Shown one piece after another: positions 1 to 10,714 of a DNA stretch of 64,000 nucleotides (the stretch's first letter is position 1; every line of letters starts with the position of its first letter). Under the pieces are notes generated by a model. That model was not told where the DNA came from, did not search any database, and saw nothing but the letters and a program-made list of their open reading frames with translations. This DNA comes from Oreohelix idahoensis (Eukaryota; Mollusca; Gastropoda; Stylommatophora; Oreohelicidae): assembly GCA_024509875.1 (NCBI GenBank), contig JAMPIV010005820.1, forward strand, positions 124,001-188,000. Direction: 5' to 3'. The translations under genes were made by a program, and so were the position numbers.

Positions 1-1200
1 TGTCATCTAGTTCATGAAAAATAGCTTGTAGATGTTCAGGTCGAGTATGAAATTGTTTGAGCATATTAATGTGAAATATTTTGTGATGTCCCTTAATGTC
101 CAGGACATAATCAACATCAGAAATCTTATTGATAACCTGGTATGGACCGTTCCACGAGATGAGTAGTTTATTATCGTTATGTGGCAATAACACATAAGCT
201 TGATCACCTGGAAATAATTGACGTAATCGTCTACTACTGTTTTGGAAAGTTCTAGCTTTCGCTTTAGCAGCCTCAGATGAAGCTGTTGCCATTTTGCAGG
301 CATCAATAATGTTATTCCGGAGATTAATTACATACTCATAGGATGACTGGGTATCCTGAGTCATCTCGGAGTCAATCAATAAGTCTTTTATTAGTCCCAT
401 AGGACCTCTTGGTGGAGCGCCAAAGACTAATTGAAACGGAGAGAAGCCAGTTTGTTCATGTGGCACCTCTCGATAAGCGAATAACACGGCTGGGAGTACT
501 CTGTCCCAGTCCTGTGGATGGTTAACTGTAACTTTATGTAACATTTGTTTGAGTGTGCGGTTAAGTCTCTCTACTGCACCATTACTCATTGGGTGATAAA
601 TGCTGCTGAGATTTCTATCTATATTCCAAGTCTTCATTACTTCTGTCATAGTCTCAGATATAAATTGAGATCCATGATCTAACAAAAGTTTCCTAGGAAA
701 ACCTACTCTAGAGAAGATCAGGTGTAGTGCATCAGCTACATCTGTGGTGGTGGTTGTTTTCAATGGGATGGCTTCTGGCCATCGTGTGCATAAATCGATG
801 CACGTGAGAATAAATCTATGTCCTCTGGCTGATGGTAAAAGTGGGCCAATAATATCAATGGCCATCTTGTCAAAGGGTCTCACAGATATGTCACAAGCCT
901 AAATAGGCGCCGTGTGAAAGGCTCCTCGTGCTTTCACTTCCTGGCATATCGTACAGGAGCGTACGTACTGTGAAATATCTCGTGACACTCCCGGCCAAAA
1001 AAAAAAGAAGATAATACTCGAGAACGTGTCCGAGTATATCCCATGTAACCTGCGCACTTAGAATCATGTGCGTGTTGAAGTATGTACCGTCTAAAAGCAA
1101 AAGGTACCATGACCTGTTGTCTTACATAAGTTTTATCCATAAAACATCTTAATAAAATGTCATTTTTAATAATAAACCAATGACTATTATTATTGTTCAT
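1..1200 (-). pseudogene. E1 pol fragment (integrase N-terminal half), frameshifted
   Basis: This is the integrase end of pol, homologous to residues 1 to about 400 of the intact E4 pol. The HHCC zinc-binding region and the first catalytic Asp (ID in AIDIIGPL, near 850) are recognisable. Two lesions are visible against E4. The A-run near 997-1006 has ten A where E4 has eight, which shifts the frame just before the WPG segment. At about 898 a CAG (Gln) codon reads TAG. Downstream, 1-890 aligns without further frame-changing indels (one 3-bp loss in a Thr-repeat codon run) and runs off the window. Upstream, the T-run near the pol start lacks one base present in E4, so that here the linker and pol frames are continuous. 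A functional integrase is not expected. Confidence 0.85.
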
Positions 1201-1241
1201 AGCAAGATTGTCAACTTTGTTGACCAGTGAAAAAAATTTTG

Positions 1242-2900
1242 TTAGTGACCTGTCTTCCCTCTGTTGAAGATCAGCGAGCCTGTTCCGTCATTGACTGCTA
1301 GACTGACTTCTGGTAGAATGTGTCCGCAGTTCAGAACTGTCTCTTTTGCCTTCTGAAATATAAGATTACATTCCGGGCAACAATTTGCCACGTTATAATT
1401 CATTGCATAACATGTAGATGAAGACTGTATTTTGTTATTAGTAGGTGAACTCTGAACCCCAGGGGTTGTAGCAGTAGTAACGGCTGCCCCTGTATTATGA
1501 TTATAATTTGCCGATCTACGAGAATGAGAACGATGACGGGAATAATCAGTTGAATTATCCCGTTGTCCCCTATTGTAACTGTTATCTCGATGTCTCGAGT
1601 TATAATTATCGCTGTTGTTCCAATTGTTACCATTATTATAATTATATGGCCGATTATAACTTGAGTTACGTGGATTATTGTTGTATCTGGACTGAGGTGA
1701 ATAATTTCTATTTTGTGGTCTTCCTCTATTAAAGTTATTGTTAAAACTATTACGTCCCTTATGAAAATTAATGTCATAGTTTCCTTTGAACCTACCTCTG
1801 TCCACACTGTGTGTTCTTGGTTTGTTATTACTATGATATGCCATATTGGAAGCTACAGGAAGAGGTTCTCTTATCAACGAGCCAGAAATGTTAGCATTCG
1901 GATGAGCGGTGCAGTAATTTAATGAAATTTTTTCTAACTCATCAATAGTTTCTGGTTTACGTTCTTGCAGATAAGCAAAGAACGGTGGGCTGACAGAAGA
2001 TAACACTTTATCCCTCAATAACAAATCGACTAACTTGTCGTAAGATTTGTTGACACCTGCCAGTTCAACCCATCTGTTAAAAGTGTTGCGTATGTTAGCA
2101 ATAAACCCTGTAAAGTTTTTATTATTATCTGGCAACAAACTTTTGAAACGTAATCTACATGCCTCTTCGTTCAAGTGGAACCGACGTAATAACAAAGTCT
2201 TAATGGACTCATAGTCTGTGGCTAATGTCGGATCAATATTTTGTGCTGCACTTGCAGGTTCGCCTTCAAGAAATTCCTTGAGTTTAAGGGCCCATGCTGT
2301 TTTGTCAAGGTTATTGACCTTGCATATATCCTCAAAGCGCGATAGCCATGATGATAAATCATCCACGTGTAACTTGAATGGCGGTAGCTTAAAGTAATAA
2401 TTGCCCTTAAGTCGGTTGGATGAAGATCCAGATTCAGCATTATCATTTTGGCTTGCTGCAGCACCCTGCGACTGAAGTTTTGCTGTTTCCAATCTAAGCC
2501 GTTGCAATTCCATTTCTTGCTGCAGTACGATTTCCTGTCTTTTCAATTTATTTTCTTCTTCAATCCGTAGGATTTCATCTCTTGCCATTTTTCTTTCTTC
2601 TTCTTGTCTTAATTCTTCTTTCTTTGCCGCCTCTTTTCTTTCAAGTTCTTCCATCTCTGCCTTAGCAATAGCTTTCCTTTCCGCCTCTTTTCTTTCAAGT
2701 TCTTCCATCTCTGCCTTAGCAATAGCTTTCCTTTCCGCCTCTTTTCTTTCAAGTTCTTCCATCTCTGCCTTATATTTTGCAAGTTGTTGTTCCGCAAATT
2801 CCAGGAGTGCATCTCCCTTTTTATTACAATCTTTTCCAATTTTAATGAAATGATCCAAGGTAAGCATTCTTGACGTTAATTTATTTAAGTACTCAATCAC
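1242..2900 (-). CDS. gag: E1 Gag with protease deleted
   Basis: The ORF is 552 aa. The conserved start is probably the internal Met at 2867 (MLTLDHF), which matches the E4 Gag start; the extra 11 residues are not conserved. Layout: charged coiled coil (about residues 30-150, Glu/Lys/Arg-rich), capsid-like region with a SCAN-like stretch (RLRFKSLLPD through LEKISLNYC), an Arg/Asn/Tyr-rich basic segment, then a CX2C...CXH cysteine cluster. The coiled coil holds an exact 54-bp tandem repeat (units at 2641 and 2695), so the KAEMEELERKEAERKAIA unit occurs three times where E4 has about two. The ORF ends early after FNRGK because 438 bp present in E4 (45749-46186) are missing, which removes the DSG protease. 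It could still make a capsid protein but has no protease of its own. Confidence 0.85.
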   Translation of the reverse strand: MIEYLNKLTSRMLTLDHFIKIGKDCNKKGDALLEFAEQQLAKYKAEMEELERKEAERKAIAKAEMEELERKEAERKAIAKAEMEELERKEAAKKEELRQEEERKMARDEILRIEEENKLKRQEIVLQQEMELQRLRLETAKLQSQGAAASQNDNAESGSSSNRLKGNYYFKLPPFKLHVDDLSSWLSRFEDICKVNNLDKTAWALKLKEFLEGEPASAAQNIDPTLATDYESIKTLLLRRFHLNEEACRLRFKSLLPDNNKNFTGFIANIRNTFNRWVELAGVNKSYDKLVDLLLRDKVLSSVSPPFFAYLQERKPETIDELEKISLNYCTAHPNANISGSLIREPLPVASNMAYHSNNKPRTHSVDRGRFKGNYDINFHKGRNSFNNNFNRGRPQNRNYSPQSRYNNNPRNSSYNRPYNYNNGNNWNNSDNYNSRHRDNSYNRGQRDNSTDYSRHRSHSRRSANYNHNTGAAVTTATTPGVQSSPTNNKIQSSSTCYAMNYNVANCCPECNLIFQKAKETVLNCGHILPEVSLAVNDGTGSLIFNRGKTGH

Positions 2901-4404
2901 TAATGTCTAGTAATCACCAATAGAATCTGTGTAGATATTTGTAATTACTCAACGTATGAATAATCAATATAAGAAATTGCAATATTCCTGTACTATTATT
3001 TATAAGTTCCACAAATCTATAATATTTTGTAAAAACATTATATATATATACCCACTAATATCTATCATAAATAGTTATGATAGTTAGTTTTCTAAGGTGC
3101 TGAAATTATATCATGCACTTAATATTAGTATTCAATAATTATGGGTATTATACCTAAATAATTAGGTTATTTAATCTTAATAGTTACTAAGTTCACACTG
3201 TAGTACTGAGAAAGTGTACTAATTAACATTTAATATGTCTTAATATGTTATAAATTTATAATAATTAATCATAGTATATTATGTCATAATCATGAGCTAT
3301 AAAGTGCATTGCCCATTTCTTGGACCACCACTGCAAATTGGTGCAAAGTCCCTAATTCCTCCTTAAAACTCATAAAAAATGTAATCATATTAATCTACAC
3401 TCTTATTAATGAATAAATTATAGTATTAATATTATCTTATAAATGGATGAAATGAAGACAAACAACACAATTTGTTAACCAAGGATTACAGAACAGTATT
3501 ACCATACGACAAAGACATTTTCACAATAAAAATGCATTTATAACTAAGTTGACTAGACCGGAAATGAAAGATCAAATAATGAACTGAATAGAAAATTAAC
3601 CTGCGTACACAAAAATTAGTGACGTATACATGGACTCATTAACGGTTGTACAAATATATAAACGAAATAATAGTCAGATCAGAAAAACACGATAGATTAC
3701 AAACATTGTTACAGAAATGAGTAAAAATTAGAACTAAATACACTAGAATACCCCAGTTATAACACGATAACATGCAAGGTCAATTAATTGCAAATACGAA
3801 CGAACAAAAATCATCGGAAAGCCATCGATGGGTTCTTCGTAAAAAATGCAATTAACTAACGGCCTTAAGAACAATTAAAATCAGTTCGTGGCATCCAAGG
3901 AGCCATAGAATTTATTTCAATCCGCCGCCCATCCATACCCACGAATAAAGGACAACATCAACGGAAAAAACAGATATAACATAGATATATAACAAATAGA
4001 GTGGACATGCCTGCACAGAGAAATGGACTTAGTATTGTGCTATATGAATGACAACCGTCCTAAGTCTAGACTTATCTTACAAAGGCACCGGCGATGTCAA
4101 GTTCATCAACGGACTAGATTCATGCCTAGTACTGTTTGCTCCTTGTTGGCTGATAACCGTATTCCATCGTCTGGTCTTCTTGATCATGTAAATCTTCATC
4201 AAACCTGGAATGCGTTGAAGGTTGTACTTTCGAAGCGCGGCATCTACGCATGATGTAGTGACGTCAGATTGGCATTTCGTAGTCATGCGTTTAACGTCAT
4301 ATTTATGCAAATCATGGGACTTTCTTGTAATCGTAAACAGTTTGTGAAAGTATGTAAACAAGAAAAATTTTCCTTTTTCTTTCGATCCCCACACTGGCCA
4401 ACCA
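2901..4404 (-). other. E1 5' leader (untranslated region)
   Basis: This 1.5-kb AT-rich stretch between gag and the LTR aligns with E4 47743-49283, including shared blocks near 3300-3360 and 3810-3870. No conserved ORF is seen. The primer-binding site should be at 4385-4404 on the minus strand, where both elements share TGGTTGGCCA directly after the LTR. I could not match it to a tRNA. Confidence 0.7.
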
Positions 4405-5167
4405 ATTCTGCTGCGGTCGGAAAATTAGCCCAAATGATTGTTGAAAGCTTGATAGTCAATCGTGGTGACTTGGGTTACAGTTCATCATTTTTGCATCGTG
4501 CCTTAGATGTTAGTTACGCGAATGTGGGTTTAAATACTTTGAAACCATGATAGTAATAATTGAATCTCCCAAATGTTCATAGACGGAATAAGTCATGTCT
4601 AGAGTCCAAACAAACAATTTATTATACATTCTGTAGACATCGTACGTTGATCATGAATTACATCACAAATATAATTTAGAATCCTATGTTGAGTTAGCTA
4701 TCTTGCATATCAGTCCTTTGTCTCGTACATCTGAATTACTGTAGGCAGAACGACATAACTATATGCACGCGTGGTTGGTAAATCCAACGACCGACAGTGA
4801 GATTATGCGTCTGGCACTAGTATAACTAAAACGGACTGTTAATTCATCTCGACAAGGTTTAGTCAATTACTAACCTGTAACTTCATCTTTCTTCATCATA
4901 ACAGTGGACTGACCCATGTCCATAACAAAATACAATATAACTGTGTGGCATTCCATGCCCGACACTATAAGAATATAAAGACACGTCTTCTCCGTTCGAC
5001 GGTCATTCAAGAAAGGGTCCCGTCTCTTGGTCACCGTGCGTGACTACCAACGCTGAAACGTCACAGCGTTCACTAGGCTAATAATACTTTTACATTACAT
5101 TAAACGTTGTAACCCCTAAAATCGCATGCTGCTAACCTCTAGCAGACAATGCCAATTAATCTACCGT
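4405..5167 (-). repeat. E1 5' LTR (diverged)
   Basis: The right half (about 4690-5167) aligns well with the E4 LTR, including a shared block with GCACGCGTGGTTGG, the TTAGTCAATTACTAACCTGTA block, and the terminal TAACCTCTAGCAGAC block. The left part (4405-4690) is not alignable by eye, so this is a different LTR subfamily or a heavily diverged one. The end is set by homology to the E4 LTR end (CTGCCGTAACA); here it reads CTACCGT then TTAGTCA, so the exact border is uncertain by a few bases. Confidence 0.7.
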
Positions 5168-5907
5168 TTAGTCATGGTAGTTTAATTCTTCGTTCTGTCA
5201 AGAAGAAAAAAAAACACACACACACATGAAAGTTCTTGATGCTTGGGGTTGTCAGTAAAACTGGTAGAAAGAAAAAGAATTTCAAAAGACACACAAAAAC
5301 AAGGTGAAACTTTGACAGGAAGACTCATGATGCTGTGAGTCGCACACCTACCCAAGATAACTGAAGAATCCCATTGACAGACATTTAATTGAGATAACAG
5401 GTCTATGTTATTTTAACAATCGGAAACTCTGGCCCTTACATCCATCAGCGAAGAACCAGCTCTGTTTTCTTTATCCGCCGGCGTCTATTTTCTACACTTT
5501 CTCACTTTACCCACACGGCTGGGCATAACTCAATTTGCCCCGACTTCTTGAACTCCAAGAAAAACACTGAATTCAACATTCGTGCAGCTAGACACATACT
5601 TCTACGTTGTTTTTTAACGGGTGGTGTTCCCCGTAATTCTCTTCCGCAGCGATGTATATTTTTTGAAATAATTGTTTTCCTGTAACATTTCGCTGTTTAC
5701 AAGAGAGCAAAGAACAACAAGTCAGTCATAAAATGGGCAGTAGATGCCAGTTGTTTTTGCTACACATTTTTTTGTGTGATCTCGAAATAGAAGATTCCGG
5801 TTTTATTTCGAATATGTTGTCGGCAATGTTCGGAATCAACGGAAAACATTAGTTTCTTAGCTTTCGAATAGAGTAATATGATGGCGTCATCATCATCAGG
5901 AGTGCCA
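5168..5907. other. Intergenic, no gene recognised
   Basis: This is unique-looking AT-rich DNA. The only simple repeat is a short A/AC run near 5204-5226. I see no ORF of substance and no repeat relationship to the rest of the window. Confidence 0.5.
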
Positions 5908-5917
5908 TCCTGTCATC

Positions 5918-6126
5918 GATTCTTCTTCTTCCGTCCTTAGCCAACGGCCGGCAAAGCAGTCAGTGGCCATTACGCCTAGTGGCGTCTTAAGGGCAACAGC
6001 GAATAGATTTTCTTTGCCGTTGTTCCCATCACGCCTAATGGCGTCTTTAGGGCAACGACAAATCAATCCGTTTGTTGTTGTTTCCGTAATCAAAGTGACT
6101 GGCAAACGGGTGATCAGCCCGTTGGG
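5918..6126 (-). mobile_element. Short retroposon with (GAA)n tail and 10-bp target duplication
   Basis: The insertion is flanked by the direct repeat TCCTGTCATC (5908-5917 and 6127-6136), the target duplication expected of LINE-machinery integration. On the minus strand it ends in a (GAA)n tail (TTC repeats at 5921-5930). It contains two copies of a monomer with GACGCCATTAGGCGT or its variant. The same sequence recurs at 57307-57484, and the CGCC..TGGCGTCTT block plus tail recurs at the end of a LINE fragment at 54537. It is therefore the 3' end of a LINE or a SINE that shares that tail. I see no internal Pol III boxes. The apparent 79-aa ORF over it is not considered a gene. Confidence 0.75.
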
Positions 6127-6136
6127 TCCTGTCATC

Positions 6137-6500
6137 CATGGTAGGCTTCAATGAATCTCCAGCGTCTTCTGTTGTATTGATGGTGCCCGTTGATAGACTT
6201 TTTCTTGTCCATCATGACGCAATAGAAAGATTAAAGATAAAGAAGTAAAGAAAGTCGTGTGAGGTAAAAGAAAGGCAAAGAAAGAATAAGCCTACTTGCA
6301 TCATCAGGCATGACGAACAAGGCGATTAATATGAGGCAACATCATCATGTAAAACATATTGCCACAGAAACAACCGCTACAAGATCACGTGACTGCTTGG
6401 TGTAAGCTTCCTGTATGTTACGAAATCAATCATGCACTTTTTATAACTCTCGTCCACTCCGGCAGTATCACTTCATTTCTTCATTTTTCTCACACATCGT
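6137..6500. other. Intergenic, nothing recognised
   Basis: No ORF, RNA gene or repeat similarity is visible by eye in this interval. Confidence 0.4.
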
Positions 6501-8437
6501 CCTACTATTTGGCACATTTATTGCCCTTACATTCCATAATCAGTCTTTTTACTGTGACCACTCCCAGACGTATTTACGTATCACCAGGTGACCTATAGTA
6601 TTATCGAGGTTAATTACACAGATCAGCGGTAATACTCTTATCACGTAAGGCGGTCTAGCGTCCTTCGTTAGAGACAGCCACGGATGATCCAAGATGGTCC
6701 CGGCACTCCTCAGAGCAGTAGACGGTCTAGTGTGTTGTCGAATAATGTTTGTGCACCGGGTTGTATCAGCAATTATCTGTCTCGTGAACGATTTGAGTAC
6801 GTGGTTGATATCGGCTTATCTCTTTAGCCCAGACATTTTCAGTGTAATTAATACAGATAAAACACGTCTGAGGAGAGATTATGAGCCAGGCAATAATTGA
6901 GGGATGAGTTCACAGATGGTGGTTATCAGTTTTGCATAAAGAATGCAAGTTGAAGTAGTACGACTTATTAGAAAGAGGTCACGCATTGGAAGTTTAAATT
7001 TGATGTTTTAAAACATGCGGGGGGGGGGGGGGGTTATTAAGTTAAACACCCCTACCCACATATTGGATTGGTGTAAAGTGAGAGCCGGAATACACAATAG
7101 TTCTCATTGGCAAATTCGTCGGAAGCACAATCTGGGATTTGAACAGAGGAAGGGAAATATAATCTAGCAAAATCGGTGACTCAGATTAGACTGCATCGCA
7201 ACGTCAAATTAGCAACTCCCAAAAACCAGAAAGAGAAGGATTGAACAAAGGATTCCAATATTATAAGTGGCAGATCGAAAGTATTTGGGCAACTTAAAAA
7301 CTTAAAAGTAAACCCGCATTTATAAATACCAGGACTGGATACTAAGGGACTAAGACAGTATTTGGGCAACTTTGAAACTTAAAAGTAAACCTGCATTTTA
7401 AATACGAAGTCTGGATACCTAAGGAATCAGAGCACCCGTCATAAGAGGAATTATACAATTTCCAGGTCAAGTGATTCGACGCATCAAATAAAGTGCTACG
7501 TCCATTCTAAGCTGTGCGAGGAGATTGTGTTCCCACATTTTGGGGTAAGTGTAAGCATTTATTTTTAAAATGTGAATTTGACATGTTTTTTTGCTTGGTG
7601 GTTATATATATGAGGCTGGCAACCTCAACATATGAAAATGGTTTATTAATAAACCACTACAGCAGGCGCTGGTGATTGTTTCTTGCTAATCGTACAGAAA
7701 ACCGACAGCAGAGGTGACCCCAGACTCTGACTTTGTGAGAGAAAAGCAGGGATCAACACTAATCGCCTACATTGGACGAGTGTGTGAAGTGCCCCGATCA
7801 CAGAATTGACGAAACCACAGCGGCAGGACTCACTTAGACAAGCTAAGTTGTTCGTAAAGGAAACAGCTAGTGGACACCAATTTTCAATTACAATCTTCAA
7901 CCTGAGTCTCAATAAAGACAAAATTTGATTTACCTCAAAATTTCATCGTCATTTCATTGTTATTTTAACTTGTTAAAATTAACTGATTCTTAAATTTGTT
8001 ACATGTTATTTTAAAACTAAACAAACATGGTCTATTCAGTTATTATATCTATGAAATCAAACGTATGAGCAAGACTCTTTAATATATATATATACATTTA
8101 GACATATATTAACATTTATAGAGCAAATTCTTATCAAACGAATTTCGTTGGATTTACACTAGCACGGGGCTTGTACGGGCTATAAACATTGCTTAATTCT
8201 TCACAAATGGCGACGGACAGATATAAGTTAACAACTGCTCGACCCAATGCAACATTGTTTTTGACTTCTGAATTATCTTGTTGACACACCCTTGAGATAG
8301 AAGCGTCATTACCTTCTATCTACAAGTCTGGCAAGAGTAATCTTGTGCAAAGGTAGACACCTGTGACGACCCATTTTAAATACTCTTGCGGTTTGGACAC
8401 TGGTGGACCATTACTGCAAAGCAGTGGAGGAAATCCG
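6500..8437 (+). repeat. Unclassified dispersed repeat, copy 1 (uninterrupted)
   Basis: This stretch aligns, inverted and with moderate divergence, with 14405-15652 and 25341-25840. Shared landmarks are the AGATCAGCGG block near 6620, CCAAGATGGTCCCG near 6690, TTTTGCATAAAG near 6930, TTAAACACCCC near 7040, GAGCCGGAA near 7082, CAGAAAACCGA near 7696, CAACACTAATCGCC near 7753 and GGAAATCCGTG at the right end. The TTTTAAAAC at 7006-7014 is the empty equivalent of the TTAA site that is filled in copy 2. It holds no long ORF. Class (old transposon or low-copy duplication) is unknown; borders are approximate. Confidence 0.65.
7278..7425 (+). repeat. Two-copy tandem duplication of about 75-80 bp
   Basis: AGTATTTGGGCAACTT with the following AACTTAAAAGTAAACC block, a CTGGATAC and a TAAGG occurs twice in succession. 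It lies within dispersed repeat copy 1. Confidence 0.7.
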
Positions 8438-8544
8438 TGACACTGTAAAGGAACCAGCTGTAACAGGCTAGTGGTTCTATGCTCAGAAGCGAAAAGGAAA
8501 ATGTTGATGATGAAAAAAAATATTCGATAGAAAGATTAAGGTGG

Positions 8545-8768
8545 CTTGACACTATGATAATTGGGGAACTTGATAGAAAGGTTTGACAAGATGACGATTG
8601 GGGAACTTGATAGAAAGGTTTGACAAAATGATAATTGGGGAACTTGATAGAGAGGTTTGACAAGTTGATCATTGGGGAACTTGATAGCAAGTTTTGACAA
8701 GATGATGAGTGGGAAACTTGGTAAAAAGGTTTGACAAGATGATCAATGGGGAACTTGATAGAAAGAAC
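8545..8768 (+). repeat. 37-bp minisatellite, about six units
   Basis: The unit resembles GGGGAACTTGATAGAAAGG followed by TTTGACAAGATGATCATT, with scattered substitutions. It accounts for the 173-aa minus-strand ORF over it, which I do not call as a gene. Confidence 0.85.
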
Positions 8769-9620
8769 AAGGCAAAAACCAGTGAAAAGATAGGGTTGTG
8801 GGCTTGGGGAACAATTTTCGGACACCAAATCCAGTAATTTTAGAAGTCCGACTGATGACTCCGCCTTCCGACTCCCACTACAGTTTTGACTAATCATATG
8901 GCGTACATTCAGAGTAGGATGCCGGACATCTTTATACCGACTACGACTCTACAGCTCTGGGAAAAAGAGGTGAGAAATAGGCTGTACTGGATAGACCACA
9001 CACAAGAAACTACAAGTATCTGATATAATTACAGGGCAGTCCTTGTTTTTGGAAGCCCCCAGTGTAAGAGATAAAGAGGATGGCTTAAAACCACACGGGT
9101 CAGAGAATGGCAAGCAGACGTGATATGGATAAAGGGCGCTCATGGTCCATGGGGAGCAGATGGATAACGGTAATGATGAAAGACAGCAGCTCAGAGTATT
9201 CGCCGCCCGGGGCGAGTGGTGTCACATGTGCCTTCTCCCCAATATTTCTAGCCGACAAAGTTAATTACTGCAAAATTTCGTAAGGTTGGTGACTAAACTC
9301 GCAGATTTGTTTTTCGCAGTTATTATTAAAGAAAAAAAATTACTGCTAAAACAGAATGTGAATACATGTCAAATGTTTATTTTAGAGTATCCCTTTAAAG
9401 AATTACTTTGCGTGCTTTAGCCTCGGTGAATTGTGTTACAGCTAAAGTCAGGTCGAGCTTCGAAAAAAAAGAACAAAATTTTTTTTTTAAATGTTATCTC
9501 GCTCACTCTGGCGCGCAGTACCATAAAACACCCCAGGCGGTCGTCCCAGTCGCCCCACCCCAAAGCCGGCCCTGCTCACTTCCACGTTCTCATTCATTCA
9601 TCACCTGTTAATCCCAAATT
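8769..9620. other. Intergenic, no gene recognised
   Basis: No convincing coding or RNA feature. There is a G/C-rich patch near 9530-9580. Confidence 0.4.
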
Positions 9621-9626
9621 CACTCC

Positions 9627-9680
9627 ACACAAACACTCCATACAAACACTCCATACAAACACTCCATACAAACACTCCTT
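9627..9680 (+). repeat. 13-bp tandem repeat
   Basis: The unit AAACACTCCATAC is repeated four times, with slight variation in the last copy. Confidence 0.85.
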
Positions 9681-9756
9681 TCTCTTTCACATGACTTATA
9701 ATTCTCTAAAAAAATGAGTGCTTCCGTAGAATAGAAGGCTGGGAATAATGTATTAG

Positions 9757-10035
9757 AAGATGTCTGTCGTGGATCTGATGACAAGAACCAGACATTTGTC
9801 AGTAGGAAAATAGGTGAGAGGAAGACACTAGCACTGGATATAAATACATTGAGGAAACCTTTTGATAGCGTTACAAGATAATCCTTGATCTGGAATTAAC
9901 ATGCTCAAAGATGTAGAGGGAGAAAAAAACACACACGTGGAGAATAGAATTAGAGACAGTCATAAAAGGGAGATAAGAGACGTAGAAAGACCACGAAGGG
10001 ACGGCACTGGACACAAAGGTTTGTCATGAATTTGT
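9757..10035 (+). pseudogene. Decayed LINE C-terminal fragment
   Basis: Translation in shifting frames gives DLMTRTRHLSVG, then SVTRQSL-like, then RCRGRKK/HTWRIELETVIKG, and finally a DGT-like piece. The order matches the C-terminal tail of non-LTR retrotransposon reverse transcriptases (T-I-E..IRKRKWRWIGHTLRK, then RGRP..TWRR, then DR..W..FV). The same region is seen better preserved at 54059-54178 (first part) and 63705-63914 (second part). Several stops and at least one frameshift are present, so this is a relic. The LINE clade cannot be set from such a short tail. Confidence 0.55.
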
Positions 10036-10067
10036 CAAATGCCGTACGCTTTTTATAGAGCTCAAGA

Positions 10068-10530
10068 GTAATGATGGTAATGAAGATGATGATGATGAGG
10101 AAGATGCGGATGATGATAAGGAAGATGGGGATGATGCTGAGGATGATGATGATGAGGAGGAAGATGGGGATGATGCTGAGGATGATGATGAGGATGGTGA
10201 TGAGGATGGTGATGATGATGAGGAAGATGGGGATGATGCTGAGGATAATGATGATGAGGAAGATGGGGATGATGATGAGGATGATGATGAGGATGATGAT
10301 GATGATGATGATGAAGATGGGGATGATGAGGATGATGATGATGAGGAAGATGGGGATGATGATGAGGATGAAGATGGTGATGAGGATGTGATGATGATGA
10401 GGAAGATGGGGATGATGCTGAGAATGATGATGATGAGGAAGATGGGGATGATGATGAGGATGAGGATGATGAGGAAGATGTGGATGATGATGAGGATTAT
10501 GATGATGAGGAAGATGGGGATAATGATGAG
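10068..10530 (+). repeat. GAT/GAG triplet-repeat array
   Basis: This is an imperfect trinucleotide array built from units such as GATGAGGAAGATGGGGATGA with interspersed GCT and GAG. One plus-strand frame reads as an acidic Asp/Glu/Gly/Ala sequence and is open from about 9990 to 10388. A one-base change of register there (GAGGATGTGATGATG) moves the acidic frame, which then runs to about 10620. The Met-rich and His/Ile-rich ORFs in other frames are by-products. No start codon or domain supports a gene. Confidence 0.9.
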
Positions 10531-10714
10531 GAAGCCTCAAGTTGTTTGCTCGCAGACCTCAGATCCCGACACAGAAGGGTGGCTTTCTGCCAAACAAGAA
10601 GAACCCATCTCAACTTTCACTCCTAGAAGTCGAGGAACGGCTGCATGTGATGCAGACTAATATTTTCACTATCTCCTTTTTTAAATACGAAACAGCTTTT
10701 ATCTAGAATATTTT

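Larger units (their letters stand above)
1..5167 (-). mobile_element. E1: Gmr1-like Ty3/gypsy LTR retrotransposon, truncated by window edge
   Basis: This is a minus-strand LTR retrotransposon whose 5' LTR lies on the right (about 4405-5167). Leftward it continues through a 1.5-kb leader, gag, and the beginning of pol (integrase), where the window ends. Almost every part aligns by eye with E4 (41040-50111): 2-1200 matches 44491-45690 and 1242-2867 matches the E4 gag. The copy is degenerate. Protease is deleted, integrase carries a frameshift and a stop, and the LTR lacks the clean TGTTAC/GTAACA ends seen in E4. Its 3' half and any target duplication are outside the window. Family assignment rests on the alignment to E4. 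Confidence 0.9.

Noticed and set aside
1242..1262. E1 protease loss as a retrotransposed spliced transcript
   Set aside because: No GT...AG is available at any register of the 8-bp repeat that bounds the missing segment.
8376..8897. 173-aa minus-strand ORF as a gene
   Set aside because: Most of it is the 37-bp minisatellite read in reverse.
10071..10660. Met-rich ORFs in the triplet array
   Set aside because: They are ATG-register readings of GAT/GAG repeats without any domain.
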